Part shown: positions 1-13,689 of the stretch, piece after piece | Position numbering within the stretch: the first letter of the stretch is position 1 | Layout of the letters: each line of letters starts with the position of its first letter | Assembly (NCBI GenBank): GCA_037039925.1 | Contig: JAXRKP010000995.1 | Location: 91,001 to 155,000, forward strand | DNA: 64,000 bases | Source of the DNA: Doris montereyensis | Taxonomy: Eukaryota; Mollusca; Gastropoda; Nudibranchia; Dorididae | Reading direction: 5' to 3' | The notes under the pieces: model-generated | The model's database searches: none | What the model saw: only the letters and a program-made list of their open reading frames with translations | Told to the model about the DNA's origin: nothing | Translations under genes and position numbers: made by a program

Positions 1-1500
1 AATATAAACACAATTATTGAGTTCATTAGCAGATAAAGAGGCAAGAACAAGGAAGAGGAAGAAACTGGCGAGAAGCAGAAGAATCAGCTCCGACTTTCTC
101 AAGGAGGAGACAAACACACAACCTACAGTAGATTTCATCTGGTCATGGAAGCAATCGACATCAGTTGCATAAGTTAGAAGAATTTGATAAAGCTGCAGCC
201 GATACAGGATGTTAATCATTGTACTTGACAGACATGAAAAGCATATTGCCAAACTGCCTCGGACATTCGCATGATCTCAATTCACGAATGAAAAGGCCCA
301 TGGGCCCATGCGACGGGATTATTTTAAGCCTTATTGCCAACGACAATACAGACAACAGAGGAAAGAAAAAGGGGACGCCTGGTAATCGTAATTTTCCATT
401 ATCGTCGATTTTCACGTTGCCTTCGAGGTTAAAAACGAAAGAGACTTGGGCCACATAATTTACACATTGGGGAACGCAATATCAGGCCTTGTTGCTTGCT
501 TCCACTTCAGCAGTTAACATGGAACCTCCGCGCTCGATTTAGCACATTGGACATCCTGTTTAACAAAATCCAATAGCAAACTCTTCGCCAAACATGCACT
601 AAATCATGATAATCTTCATGGCGTGACGACTCTCACAGAAAAGGTATTATCATTAAAACAGTTATAAATCCTGTCCTGAGAAAACTGATAATGAAGGAGA
701 GATTTGGCTCGCTATGGCTCATTCGAAGTTCATTGTCAACGTTTGTTAATTGTAAGGCTTCTTTTCTGACTCTTCAGTAAGTAGGGGACAAAGCTATTCA
801 CGTAAGTGATATACAAAATATGAATGAAAAGGATTTAAACTCAAGTCAATGTGACATTGATGTTCAACGTCCTCGAATATGAGTGTTCTCGACTGAGAAA
901 ATAAAGAGCCTTGCTTATATAAAGGTATAGCCACAGATCGGAGATGGGAAACTTACGGTGTACGAGATTTATTTTAAAACGCTCGTGCCTCCCATCACGG
1001 AGAGTTATCAGTATGATTTTTCAGCGTACGGTTAATTGAGGCGGAAGACCATTCAATTGCACCTGTTACTCAAACACGTTTATGAACACGGTAATCATTG
1101 TAGGGCCTACACACACTTTAGGATTTACATAATATTCAGTGGTCCAATCTGAAAAAGAGAACGCGGAGCCGATAAGATGAATAAAAATCAACAAACAAAA
1201 TCTAACCCAGACACCTCATGATAAAATGGAAACCATAAAGAAAGAGAAACGTTTGTAATGCCCTCGGGAGTAACAATTTCACCTCTGAGGTCGTCTGAAG
1301 ACAAAATGAAGAGAGGCTTGCAGACACTGGGAAATATTGTCGCTAAACCTGACTTCCTGTGATCCCTTCAAATGCGGCAATGTCAATATTTCCTAATATT
1401 ATACAATGACATGTATTAGCTTTCAGTTTATCAGTGGCTAGATAAAAAAAAAAGCCAAAGAGTTTGTTTATCTGACAAAAGCAAAGCGACACGACATTCC
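1..1500. other. No gene recognised
   Basis: I find no convincing exon here. Overlapping short ORFs on both strands at 212-458 show no family motif and look like chance. The sequence is AT-rich and non-repetitive by eye. If the TMEM184 exon at 11761-11952 continues to the left, this stretch could be intronic. Confidence 0.4.
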
Positions 1501-1523
1501 CAAACATAGAGGAGGGAGGTGTG

Positions 1524-1839
<316 letters not shown>

Positions 1840-2485
1840 AAAACGCAAACCTTCACCATTTGGATGTAGTATAGCGACCCACCTTTCTCAAATCGGCTAT
1901 GAGCCGCTCAACATACATACGACGACAACGATAACAAAGTTTGAGAGAAAAGAACAAAATTGATAAAACCTAGAAAAGAATCAACCACAACAGATATCAA
2001 TTAATGTGAAAAGAACCACATCATGTGGAAAAAGGAATCACAAGCCTCCACCCTGCAAAGACCATACCAGTAAAAAGAAACCGTGTCCTGGGATCAATAA
2101 GTTGCCGTGTAAACATGGACACCTAGAGGGAACAAATTTCATCCAATTTGGCGTCTCGTGAGTGAGAACCACTTTCCAGTAAAAAGTAGAAACAGAGAAA
2201 AGCAACAAATGAAAAAAAACCCAACATTGGCACGAAACCAGACCCAAAAAAATCGATTGCTTCACAGCCTTAAATTTCAGCTCCTTTCCAAAAAAAAAAA
2301 GCAAAAATAAAACTAAACTAAACAAAACAAAGCGAAAATCGGCAATCCGACCGTCACGTTACCTCAGCATAATTTAACTGCAGTCTCTTTTGAGCTGATT
2401 TTCCCTTGATGTTAAGGCGATACATGTAACTGTTTGAGGGGGGGGGGGGGGTAAGTTGTTGGCCGTAAAATAATTTTAAAAATTT

Positions 2486-2640
2486 ATTTCGTTTCATTGA
2501 ACTTTACCCCGTCCACTGTGTGCGGTGATCTCAGGGCGAATTGAGAGGAGACAGCAAGATGAACGATACGTGAAAGTGTGAAAGGAAAGAAGTGGGACCT
2601 ACCAGAAACTTCCGTCAAGTGCCAGCAAATAAAGTTAAAA
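2486..2640 (+). repeat. Dispersed repeat with GTGATCTCAGGG core
   Basis: The segment contains a GTCCAC...GCGGTGATCTCAGGG core followed by GAGAGGAGACAGCAAGATGAA. Recognisable relatives occur at 8410-8530 (+), 20030-20140 (-) and 17190-17250 (-). Shorter matches occur near 5830, 6975 and 55200. It looks like a SINE core or other short interspersed element; I cannot name the family. Confidence 0.5.
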
Positions 2641-3051
2641 CTACTCGTTATTAAAAATTGAATATCAACAAGTCGATGAGATAACAGCAACTAGACATGA
2701 CAGGCCTGTAGAAATCACCATTAAATATTGATTGACTCGTTAATGGCGCTGCTTTCACAGAAATTGAAAGGCAGGGAGAAAAAAGAGCACCGATTGATTT
2801 CGACTAACCGGCAAACACACTGCATTCACCAATGGCACTAAAGTAATCTCAAATCCTAATTTCCGCTCTTTAGCACTTGTAATAATGATCGACGAGCGAG
2901 TCAGACCAAACCGATAATTGAATTTTTTTCGACGACAGCAAAATGACGCTGATACCTGTGATAGTGGTGCTAACGCTGAGCGCACAACAATGAAGACCGT
3001 TGAACTATCTGTATAAATTATTCAAAAATCATTTCATTGAGTATCATGGAT

Positions 3052-3086
3052 TGTGTGTGTGTGTGGTCAGCGCGCGCGCGTGTGCT
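3052..3086. repeat. (GT)n/(CG)n purine-pyrimidine alternating tract
   Basis: TGTGTGTGTGTGTGG is followed within a few bases by CGCGCGCGCG and TGTG. Alternating purine-pyrimidine sequence of this kind can adopt Z-DNA. No gene is associated with it. Confidence 0.7.
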
Positions 3087-3836
3087 TTAGGGGCCAGACA
3101 ACAGAAAGGCTGGAAGTGAGGCGGTGGGTGAACGCACTACAGTTTTTAACTACTTCGGTATGACCTCACGATTTGTAAATACATGATGTACACGAACGAC
3201 ATACTTTGAGACAATGTGTACGCATTGGTTAATGAAGTAGTCTTCATCATCGCATGACTCCCTGAGATAACACACTTTCCTGATGGACGGAGAGGAATGT
3301 GATAACATCACACCTGCTGACCTCTACAACCCCTACCTGCTTAGAAACAAATCCATAAGCGTCATCTGTACAGCAATTTTGCGACATTCTTTACTCCGAA
3401 GTTGCATCATCCATTTCTTGTAACTAGACAACTCTGGAATGGTTGTATTATACCCCAGCTATTCCCGGGTACAAACGCAGGAATATGCCCCGATCATGCA
3501 AGCGTTTGGGCCCTAAAAAGACCCCGACCAACAACCCCTCCCCACCCCTCTAGAGCTCGACATACGCACACACACAAAAACACCACGAAACAATGAAACA
3601 GCATGATTGAATAGGCAGATAGACTGCTCACCAAAGGACCAATATTATTGTAGAGACCAACATTCGGGAGAGTGACGTCAGACGAATGGTGGTCCTTTCA
3701 ACTGTGCTCGCTGGTGTTAACGCTGATAATGGCATGCTGATGCTGATGCACCGAAGAGCAAGACCTATTTGTTAATAATTGACACAGTGCAACCGTTGCA
3801 CGTGTGCATCCTAGGATACACAAAGAACGTTGGAGT

Positions 3837-3998
3837 GAAGAAACCAAATCAGACACTGGCTCACAGACCCAAAGATCTTCAGAAAGACAAAACGTAAATG
3901 TGGATACGGTACAGCTAGAAGAAACCAAATCAGACACTGGCTCACAGACCCAAAGATCTTCAGAAAGACAAAACGTAAATGTGGATACGGTACAGCTA
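3837..3998 (+). repeat. Perfect 81-bp tandem duplication
   Basis: Two identical 81-bp units (3837-3917 and 3918-3998) are followed by about 13 bp of a third unit. The unit is 27 codons long. An ORF at 3804-4013 reads through both copies as a Ser/Thr/Gln-rich peptide (units begin EETKSDTGSQ). Nothing else marks it as coding: there is no clear splice context and no family match that I recognise. It could be a recent tandem duplication, part of a repetitive protein exon or an assembly duplication. Confidence 0.8.
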
Positions 3999-4214
3999 GA
4001 AGAAATCAAATGACAACATCGCAAGACGTGCAACACGAGAAAAGAGGAAGTTCCTAATGCGAAGCGGGTTGAGTAGAGCTGTCGTTATGAGTTACATAGA
4101 GAAGCAAACGACAGGGAGGGGAAGTGAAAAGGAATAGCATATGGCTAAGGCGATGCTTATAACTGGGTGAATAACACGAAGACAATGGATGCGCACATAG
4201 ATTGATATACATCT

Positions 4215-4440
4215 CTGATCTCTTCTTATAAGATACGATAAGATAAGATGCGATTAAGATAAGATAATATTTATTTGTCCTTTTGGGAAATTTGTTTTAG
4301 TCACAATTTTATAATATTTCACAAACAGATGATCAGGATCATAATGCACTTAGAAAGTAGTCGATGACAAAAAGATAGAAGTTCTTACATAAATCAAATA
4401 TTCTCGAAGTACAGAACACACCTGTGTGCCTTACAGTATT
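4215..4440 (+). repeat. Dispersed repeat, GATAA-rich end, copy 1
   Basis: A GATAA-rich stretch leads into a shared motif TTTATTTGTCCTTTTGGGAA and then TTTGTTTTAGTCACAATTT. The same order occurs at about 12125-12300 and 24005-24150, in the same orientation. The GATAA microsatellite-like end suggests the 3' terminus of a non-LTR retrotransposon inserted in reverse orientation. The family is unknown. Confidence 0.6.
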
Positions 4441-4999
4441 TTCTTTCATTAGTTCCATGACACGCACACAAAAAGGAAGGGGAGGGGGGGGAGATAAGTG
4501 CTGGCCTAATGACAATGTCCGTTAAGGTAAATAACACAATTGGTGATCGTATTGATTTGACTTTTAGCCTTTTACTCTCTCCGAATTCCTCCCGCTAGCT
4601 ATATCCTGTGACAGATACCATTTACTACGATAAGAAGGATCGATGAGATCTGGGTGGGTAGGGGGATGACTACAAATTGGATGGTGCCGCCAACGCTAAC
4701 ATGGACAGGAAGGAACAGAATGGGGGATGATGGGTAAACACAGGAGACTTCTGCGCCCGGGGCCTTGCTGGAAAGCAAAAGTTTTGTGTTTTCCTCTTCC
4801 TTTCCTGTAGTAGTACGTGCGCGAGAACGGTTTTTTTTTCGCTTCTTTTTCTTCTGACACTGAGAATTCGGCGGGTGTAATGTAACCGCGCGTTGTTTGA
4901 TCCAGAAAATCGGTAGTGGATACGACGTGCAATCATTTCACGAATTTCAGTAAAAAAAAAGCCTCTTGCTCTCGATGTAAATGTTGTTCCCTTAAACAT

Positions 5000-7900
5000 G
5001 CAAATTTTGACGCACTGGTGATATCAAGACGCTGTCATAAGTGCAGTTCCTTATTTTCTTCTTTTTCTTAGTACCCTTGATGCTCTAACAGAGTGTCTAC
5101 TTACGAAAACTGTATTGTATAGGACAGTTGATAGATCGCTTTCCATGCTCTCCATAAACGATTCAGATTCGACACTGCCAGTGTGTGTAATAAAAGTAAA
5201 AGCAAATATTTTCGGATAGTGTAATAAAAAAAAATATGTAAAAGTGTAAACATCTTTCATGACACCATGGGGACTGCATAATCTACGCTGAAAGCAACAC
5301 TTGAGTTTGGGGACGAGGAGGTGTGTGTGTGTGTGCGAAAACCTCAAACTATATATTATATGATGACGCACGCAACTGGTGCCATGGTGCCATGGTGCCA
5401 CGTTCACACGCATCCTATGTGAGGCAATGAAGAACGTAAGATTAGAATTATGTCTATGTCCTTTTCAACGCTTTAAGGTCGAAGTTCATAGTAATATAGA
5501 CATGGAATGACATGTAAACGGAAGTATCACCAAAACGAAAAGCGTAGAGCACACGACATTTAACGTGTGCTTGCACTGCCGGAAACAAATACATGTTACT
5601 TGAGAGAACCAAAAGCCTGAGGAGAGTTTCTTTCGTACCAAGTAACGACAGACCATCTTTCGTTGAAAAAAATTCATGGATTTGGTTTTATAACTAAATG
5701 AGTGGCATAAATCACTCAGGCACTAAAGATTTTTAATTTTTAACAAAACTAAACAAATGAGCAACCAAATATTACAAAAATGTAAAGAAGAAAGGAACAC
5801 CCCACTACATATCACATGTGCAAGTAAACCCGTCCACCATATGTGGTAATTTCAGGTTGAAGTAACAGGAACCAGAAACATAAAAACATGTAGAAGAGAA
5901 AATAAAATTAAGTAATACCCGCCAACCCCCCAAACAAACGAACAAGAAAATCGCATAATTCCTCTACCAGCAAACAAATTCAAATTACGTCATTATATCA
6001 ATATCAACACAAAAGGAAAAAAGAAGGAAAAAGCAAAAACAAAAAAAAACCAACAAACAAACCCAAAGCAAAACTAAACAAACCAATAGTTTTTTTCTTT
6101 CTTTCAAAGTCGCCTAATGTCCTTTCTCTTGTCTTTGTGAAAAGGGATCTTGTCGACAATCGTCTTTGTGGACGTCCCAATTCTGTGTCCATTAATTTCC
6201 ACGACTTGATCCCCTTCTCTTTCCGATTCCCTTTCTGACCTTTTGCTGACCCAAATGACTAAGAGAGCAAAAAATTTCAGACCAATCCCTGACCTTTAAT
6301 TACAAAGAAAAAGACACAGAAAAAACCCACTATCCCAAGTCCGCAAGACCTTTCTTTTTTCTTCTTCTTTCAGACTTCTAGGATCCTGAGGAACACCGGT
6401 ACTCGCCATACAAAGTCTTCTAAAACCGACAGACAGACGGCTAGCTAAGCACATACGACAGCCTCATGTGATGGCGAGGCCCCGACCGCAGAGAACGCTG
6501 GCACGAAACGCATCATCATCACCAATCCACAAAGTGTATCTCTGGCAGATGCCCAAACTCTGACACGGATACATACTACATTGTACTACACCTAGCACTT
6601 GCAAGACAAAGCACTTTCTGATTACAGCCATGAAACGTGAGAGGCATTTTTTCCAGACATGAGAGACATTTTTCAGACATGACAGACAATTTTCAGACGT
6701 AAAGAAAACAATGACCGCCTTGGTAAAACTGGGTAAAAATTGGTCATTCTGGAAGGATAATAATAAGATAAGAAGGTCTACAATTTATTCTCTACCCACT
6801 AAAGCCACCACCCTTTCTATAAACATGATTAATTTGTTTTAACGGCCCAACGTGTAGCTCACTTTTCGTACTAAACACGAATTTATTAACAATCTAGTTC
6901 ACTACAATTTGTCTGGTGGTGTACGTAATATTGTGATTGTGAGGTTACGAGCTCAAATCCTACATTTGCTAGTTTGTTTCGTTGACGTTTACGCCGTCCA
7001 CTACATACGGTGATCCCAGGGAAATTTGTTGGACCCGACGTCGCGTCCTTGGGAAAACCACACGAGCATACTAAGCCTTACTCCATCCAGATGCTAACAG
7101 CACCCAGCTGAGCGTTCATAAGTTAGTTAGGTTAGGGAGGCTTAGGTACCCAGCTATACAGTTGGGAGGGTAAACTTGCGACAAAACTAGCACGCTGGCC
7201 AATGACGATCTTGTGTCACTTATAATTACGCCTAATGCATTAGCAACCGGGATACCACCCACACGTCTCTAGGCCTGATAGGAACAACCACATGGTGGAC
7301 ATGGGGACGGGAACATCACCCCCTCCCCCCAAAACAAACAAAAACAACAAAAAAACAAAACCAAAACAACTCAAAATAAATCAACCCTTGTTTCTCACTA
7401 AAATTATAAAATTCATCAAACCACAAAAGAGATTTCTAAGTTACAAGAAGACAATAAATTTAAAGGGAAAAGGGAAAAGGCAAATGAAACAAAAAAGCGG
7501 CAGTAAAAGAAGAGGTAAACATCACACATGCATCCCATTTGCCATAAAGCTCCATGTACACACATACGAAGGTGAGTATAAAAATAACACGCGTTACGAT
7601 TTATGCGTCCCTGTCGTGCTGACCTCACATTTTCTGCTCGAATATAGAATAACGTGTATCTCCGTTGTGGTAGCGTTATCTCCTCAAGAGAAAGGACCAG
7701 AATTTTATGTTGTAAATTATTAACAAAAGTATCTCTCATTCCTCCATTCCTTTCCAAATGAAAAGTATATCATCATTGTTTTGCGATAAAAGTCTTGATA
7801 AAAGCATCTCGTTTTAATGAAATGAAATCTGAGTCTTTACAGGGCTCAGCAATACTATTTTATTCATTTATTTAATTATCGTTGTACAGAAAGGAAAGTG

Positions 7901-8400
7901 TAAGTGGAAGGTTATTATCAGTTGTCTCCAAAAATAGCTATGCCACATTTTGAATACTCCCACAATATACATGAACGCCATAATCCTTCCAAGAGATGAT
8001 GAAAAAGAATACTATTGCTGCAGGCAAGCTGTAAATGAAGAAAATCATAAATTGAAATGAAAGGCCCGAGAGGAATGGGACAGGACAGAGAACTAAGTAT
8101 TCGGGATGTCCATCCCTCTCCAGCAACAATAAGATTATTAAGATCGATCCTACTGGTCACTGAAGAAGGGTGCGCAGTCCGAACAATTTGTCTGTCTTGT
8201 CCTTTTCCTCATGGACCTTTCATTTCCACCAGTACGTTCTTCTTCACGACCTTTCCAACGACAAAGATACTCGCGCTTACAAGTTGTCCTTTCTTCCTGG
8301 ACAGAGCATTTCTAATGCAGACAAGACACTTCCAATTCATAATCGCAAAAATCGCTAATACATGTAGTGGTACATGTAATAGGGTACTAGGTACGTGTAC
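5000..8400. other. No gene recognised; scattered repeat pieces
   Basis: I see no exon with a recognisable family motif. The stretch contains short relatives of the GTGATCTCAGGG repeat (about 5830 and 6975-7060). At about 6945-6965 there is a tRNA B-box-like GAGCTCAAATCC, which may be the head of a SINE. It also has A-rich low-complexity DNA around 7320-7500. The ORF at 7292-7723 is Lys/Asn-rich, lies in A-rich sequence and has no support as a gene. Confidence 0.4.
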
Positions 8401-8409
8401 TATGAATAG

Positions 8410-8540
8410 TGTCTAAACCCCAAAATCCATATATGCGGCGATATCAGGGCAATAAAGAGGACAAAAGTGTGAAAGAGCGAAAGGGGAGAAGTAAGACCCA
8501 CCCGTACTAATAGCACCAGCAAACCGCCCACTCAGGTCGT
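8410..8540 (+). repeat. Dispersed repeat with GCGATATCAGGG core
   Basis: This is a diverged copy of the element at 2486-2640. Shared landmarks are CCATATATGCGGCGATATCAGG, GAGGACAAAAGTGTGAAAG and the downstream AGTAAGACCCACC, which parallels GTGGGACCTACC. Confidence 0.45.
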
Positions 8541-9131
8541 GGGGACAATACCCGCAGCAAACTGACCATTTGAAAGAACTTATTAAGAAGACAGCACAAG
8601 TACAAAAGTAACCAAGTTAATTCAACCGTCTGCTCACTACTCGTATCCCCCCAACAATATGAAAGAGATTCCGATAAAACACATCAGCATAATCATAAAA
8701 CCTTCACCAGTAAACTAGGTGTCTTTCGCAGAAAAACACCCAAAAAAACCCAACCCAACCCTGATATGATATATAAGACGGGATAATCACATCCATCATC
8801 ATCACCAGTATCGCTTATCAGCATTAGCTGAGATAGGCGAGGCCCACCATCTTCATTACGTTACACACGCAAGCAGATCACGTTTCAATCTAGTTAGCAA
8901 GTCATCGTAACTATTTTTACGAACACCTCCTCTCGTGATTTGGCTTTCACCACATCGCCGCTGTCGTTATCAGCCATGCCTAACCCAACACATTTTGCCG
9001 TAGCAGTTGCCCGTGGGACTTCCGTTTTATACTTATGATTATCAAGATATTTTATGTGTGAAGCCAATTCATTACGTAAAAACGTTTTGAAACACAAAAG
9101 GAGGCACAGAGGAGTGAATCAAAAGTAATCA

Positions 9132-9226
9132 ACAACAGTAAGTGACAAATCCACCAAAGACAAAGAAGACAAAACAGACAGGTTATTCCTGAAAAGTCGC
9201 CTGCTGGAGTTGTCACTTATTGTTGT
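9132..9226. repeat. Short foldback element with GACAATAAGTGACAACTCC-like ends
   Basis: Arms at 9132-9152 and 9206-9226 are inverted and match at about 19 of 21 positions (core TAAGTGACAA). The same arm, followed by an ACACGTGACATTTCAGG-like sequence, recurs at about 41308-41365 and in diverged form at about 52676-52740. I interpret these as ends of a non-autonomous DNA transposon or MITE family. Confidence 0.45.
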
Positions 9227-9660
9227 CTATCATTTACACTGTGTATTACATCTTGATGACTTTGTCTATCTGAGCGCGCTAGACATGATTTGACTCGTTA
9301 AAAGAAAAGATAAATAAAAAATAGTCATAATGTTAACAATAATTTTTTTTTTAATCAATGAAAATAATAATAATAACAACAACCACGATTTAATAAAAAA
9401 AAACAAATTGAAGTAAGATAGTAAGATAGATAGCCGTATAATTTTAGAGTAATCAAGCCAACTTCATCACCTACCCGCGACTCGTCACATCAAATGCTCG
9501 TCGACTTCAAAAATCGGGTTCTATCTCCTGTCTGGACACGTGACCAACCCAACGTGTCACCATTGGTTAACACTGATACGTAAGGTATTAGATTGGCTAG
9601 CACCAAAGACTCTGGGCGACCTGCGTGCGAAAGCACAATATTTACCGATGATCTTCGCAA

Positions 9661-9680
9661 ACCCCCCCCCCCCCCCCCCC
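9661..9680. repeat. Poly-C tract
   Basis: A run of about 20 C is followed within 120 bp by a second C-rich run (CCCCCCCCCACCCC at about 9776). The G-rich minus strand could form a G-quadruplex. No gene association is visible. Confidence 0.9.
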
Positions 9681-11760
9681 CAAGTGCGCTGCATCTCGTA
9701 ACACGTCCTACTATTGGAAAAACGACGATATACTGTGAACTCTGCCCTGGCTCTTCTGGCGGTCTGAGGAAAATACCCCCCCCCACCCCTCTCTTTTTAA
9801 ATCCTGTCCAAAGTTGCCTCCTAACCATGAATGATGCGCGTGATTAAGCTAACAGCAGAGCACTGACTTCAGTGTCGCGTTTATATATAATGTAAATTAA
9901 CCGATTTGCCTTTCTGGTGGACTACGCCACAAATAGCCAAGATCGAACCTCCAGAGACCAAACTCTGATCAGCGAAAGTTGAATTTTGATGGAGGAAAAT
10001 CTAAATCTAAAGTAAATGCCCTTTTGTTAAAGTCTTGAATCTGGACATTTATCTTTCAATGTTAACATGGCTGATAACGAAGGGTTGTAAAAACCTTGAT
10101 TATTGATGCCGTTCAACAAAACTCGTCATCATTCGAAAACTGGCTGCTTTTGTTGATCAAATAATAGTTTATTGAGAAAGGATAGTTGGATAGATACATC
10201 CCGTATTTCTCCTTACGGTGCTCGCTCATTGATGTACCATACAATCCGAAAATAAAACCTAAAGATTTTAATTTCAGCAACAAAATCCTTTAGAGTTCAT
10301 TGTAAGACATAAACTAAGTTAAAACGATAAATAGGGAGGCCCAAAACAGCGGAGTGACAACTTCCACCTCTCTATAATCCGTTAACTTTCATCCTGAATG
10401 ACTTGTCTAGAACAAAGACACTTTTTGTCAAAATCGTCCTCAAACTCAAAATTCAAAGATGTACACAATTAAATGATCTTCCTGTGTCATATAAAGTGGG
10501 CAATGCTTTAACCCATTTACAATTTTTCACATTTTGGACCATGTTCATAATGTACACAGGAAACAATGTGATGTTCCAAAGATCTGAACGTATAGATATC
10601 AGCACAAACAGGGGAAATGGGTATATATATGGCTGTTAAGGATTATTGAAGAGCATGTATATAACTTGATAAATTAATGTGAAGAAAGTGAAAGCACATT
10701 CATATACAGCCTAGTAACAACCAGAAAAATTCTGAGTCCAAACCTCTTCTAACTTTGCTATTCACACCTTTTTTCTCTCTCGCTGCGAAAAATAAAATTA
10801 TCTTTGGACCTTTCTATGAATTTCACCCTATTGATAGCAGCTGAGATGTTTTTAGTCTTTTCTTTTTAAATTTAAAATGATTTCAAAACAAATAATGGTA
10901 TTTTATACTATTTTTTCCTGCAAATTAACTTCATAGTCACTCAGATAAAAAAATAAAAAAGGACAGCAGTGCTATTTCACACCAAGAAGTTAATAATGAT
11001 TCGATGATGTTGTTTCCTTCAAAGCAAAATAACAATGAAACATATGATCAAATGACCCACATTTAATGACACCTTAATTAGTATCATACAAATATCATGA
11101 CAGGCCTAATGAGATAATATGAAATATATTTTATGAATAAAAAATAAGAGAAATAAACATCAATTATGATTAAAACAGACCCTCCAATAGGCCCCTATGT
11201 TGCAATGTCTGACAAAATGCTGATGAATGTTGTGGAAAATGATGATAAATTCAAGATTTATCACATATTTTTCACTATTTTGTAATGATCATGTGTGTTG
11301 AGACCTTGTTAAAATATGACGTACTCAGTTTTAAATAAAAAAGGGTACTGAATACAAAGACAAGTATTTTCCATCGTGACTTAAGGGAAAGGTTTTTGGA
11401 GAAACACCTCTAGATATATTGCAACATATCAAACTAGCACAAAAAATCTGCACCAGCTATAATGTATAGATTTTAGGTGCATCAAGCTCCTTAAAAAGAA
11501 ATTCAATTCAGTATTTCTATATTAATAGTGTTTTTATACTTTCATTTTAGGACCCTCTCCTACACCTAAAAAAAAACAACACCTCCCCATACCAAACATT
11601 CCAACTGAATTCATTCCCCCATTTCATTTTCAACATCATCTTGAAATTTATCGACTTAAAACACTAAAAACTGTGCATTCCACTCCAAACAAATTCAGCA
11701 GTTAGTCTATATTGTTGCTTTTCTCATCAAAGACATTTTGGACAAAACTGCCAACCTTAC

Positions 11761-11952
11761 CTGATGGACAGTGATGAGAATAGCTGCAAATGCAAATGTG
11801 CCGGCTATTCCCTGGGCTGCTGCAGTTTGCAGGAAAATCAAGGGTTGAGTTACATTGTAAGCTTCTGGTGTGCTGTTGGATTCAGCCACCGGTGACATGG
11901 TTACCAAGGGGCCGGTGGCTGGAACCACTGGCTGGATGGACTCATTGAACAT
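11761..11952 (-). CDS. TMEM184: TMEM184-family membrane protein, first coding exon
   Basis: This is a 64-codon open exon that starts with ATG and ends in phase 0 at a consensus donor (CATCAG|GTAAGG). A short polar N-terminus (MFNESIQPVVPATGP...) precedes a hydrophobic helix. The stretch QPLIFLQTAAAQGIAG followed by AAILITVHQ parallels the start of TMEM184A/B, where a similar QP-FL-TTAAQ-I-G...ALLIT-HQ segment opens the first transmembrane helix. TMEM184 proteins are predicted seven-pass membrane proteins of the organic-solute-transporter-alpha superfamily, and their molecular role is poorly defined. An AG just upstream of the ATG (about 11963) could be the acceptor for a 5'-UTR exon. I could not find the next coding exon in the 11.7 kb to the left, so either that intron is very long or I missed it. 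Confidence 0.72.
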
Positions 11953-12124
11953 GTTTATCTTGAATGAAGAGGTTTACACCGAAAGATGTGATCCTTTGAT
12001 GAAAAATAATTGTAGATTTAATATTAATAACATTTGTAAATGCTCCCTTTGTCTGATTTATAAATAATAAAAATAAGGGTCCAAATCATGACTAATATAA
12101 ATATAGATAGTTTCCTGCTATAAT

Positions 12125-12300
12125 GCACGACATAAGATAGAATAATCTTTATTCGTTCAAAAGGAAATTTGTTTTAGTCACAATTAATATTTCATAACAT
12201 CATAAACAAAATATAAATGATCATTTCATCAAAAATATAATATGACACAAATTACAAATTGAACTGAAATACAGAATACCTTAGTATGCAAAGTTATGCA
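12125..12300 (+). repeat. Dispersed repeat, GATAA-rich end, copy 2
   Basis: The order AGATAGAATAATCTTTATTCG, GGAAATTTGTTTTAGTCACAA and then ACAAATTACA matches the copies at 4215 and 24005. It lies just upstream (minus-strand sense) of the TMEM184 first exon. Confidence 0.6.
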
Positions 12301-13689
12301 ACATTATATTTGACCATTAAATGTTCTGATGAGGAATTGGGATTAATAAAAACATTAACTAAAGAAGCAATGGTTTCTGAGACTGGCAAAGATCGATCAG
12401 AATTTCATTTTAAGTCAAAATACTCTAGTGAGTCACTAGAAGATGTTTGAAGATGTCCATCCAGACCCCAATTTCAAGGATCTTCAACTGTTCAACCATT
12501 CACCTCAATTTACATGAAAACACTTTTTCACTTCATGATGATGACTCCTGTGAACATGGTTGCAAATTGTCAAGCTGCTTCCTTTTTGGCCTATTAGAAG
12601 TCAATTTTTCTACTTCTGAGTTCACAAAAAAACTATTTTAAATTGACTTATAAAATGAATTCATTTCAACATTGTTTTCTCTCATTTTAATATATTTTTG
12701 AATTGTTGACATAAAACCATTTTGAACCATCGTAGACATATATTTGGAACACAATTTCATATGACCGTTTTCACTTTTGGCCCAAATCTGACTTAAAAGT
12801 CAAACGGGTAGAATCATGACAATAAATACACTTCATACTGACTTCATTGCTTGATTCACTGGGAATGATGCAAAATAAATGTTTTTGAGTTAACTTAAAC
12901 TATTACTACTTCATTTGTGACCTTGAGTTGACAAAATAACTCAAAATTTGAAAATAAAAACATTCTAGTCCGTCATAGGCAGTTAAAAATTTATGAACTT
13001 TGGTGGTATAATTAATGATAATCGTCTGGTTCCCTCTGGTATTTATTTTCCATTAAAAAGTTTGTAATTTAATTCTAATATTGTATGAGAAGCATGTTTC
13101 TGCTGAATTACTCATTGATTGAGAAGCACGAAAAATGTGCACTTGGAGAAGATTTAGTTTTTATTATAATACAAAATACTCTTCCAAATCCCTTGGCTAT
13201 CTCTTCATATATACACAATAGGAGTACCAATATATCTAATTTATTGTCAATACAAACAGTCCTCAAGATTTATTAACGAAGTTACTGAGGACATCTTTCA
13301 TTTGGAAATAATAATGATAGAACAGTTGTCAAGATTCAGTCTCATTAAAGTGATGCAGAGACTGAAAAGTTTGAATATAATTTGAGTTCTTGTAGTTTGT
13401 AATTCTGAATGATTAAGTTAGCATGACATGATATCAAATGGTCAACATGAGTTTGGTCTTGTCTGACCATTTCAAAGAGATTGCATGTATATGGTGGTTA
13501 ATTGTTTGGGTGCGAGGAAATTCTGTGTATGCTGCAAAGCAACTTAGAAATAATGAAGTGACAACTATTCACAACCTAATTTCAGATGAAATCTCATCTC
13601 GTGGTATGATTAAAAAATTTTTTTAATCAATAGTGGCCTCCACCTAAGCCTAAGAGGTAGGTCCATTTTAGAGGCCATTGTTTCCGTAT

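Noticed and set aside
212..458. Overlapping ORFs on both strands near a GGCCCATGGGCC palindrome
   Set aside because: No family motif and no splice context. Opposite-strand ORFs of equal length usually reflect composition.
7292..7723. 143-residue Lys-rich ORF
   Set aside because: It lies in A-rich low-complexity DNA. There is an overlapping antisense ORF and no motif.
9490..9847. ORFs spanning the poly-C tract
   Set aside because: The Pro or Gly runs come from homopolymers, and the flanking peptide is not recognisable.
9900..9990. GATCGAACCTCC as a minus-strand tRNA B box
   Set aside because: There is no A box at the right distance and no second copy, so it is too weak for a tRNA or SINE call.
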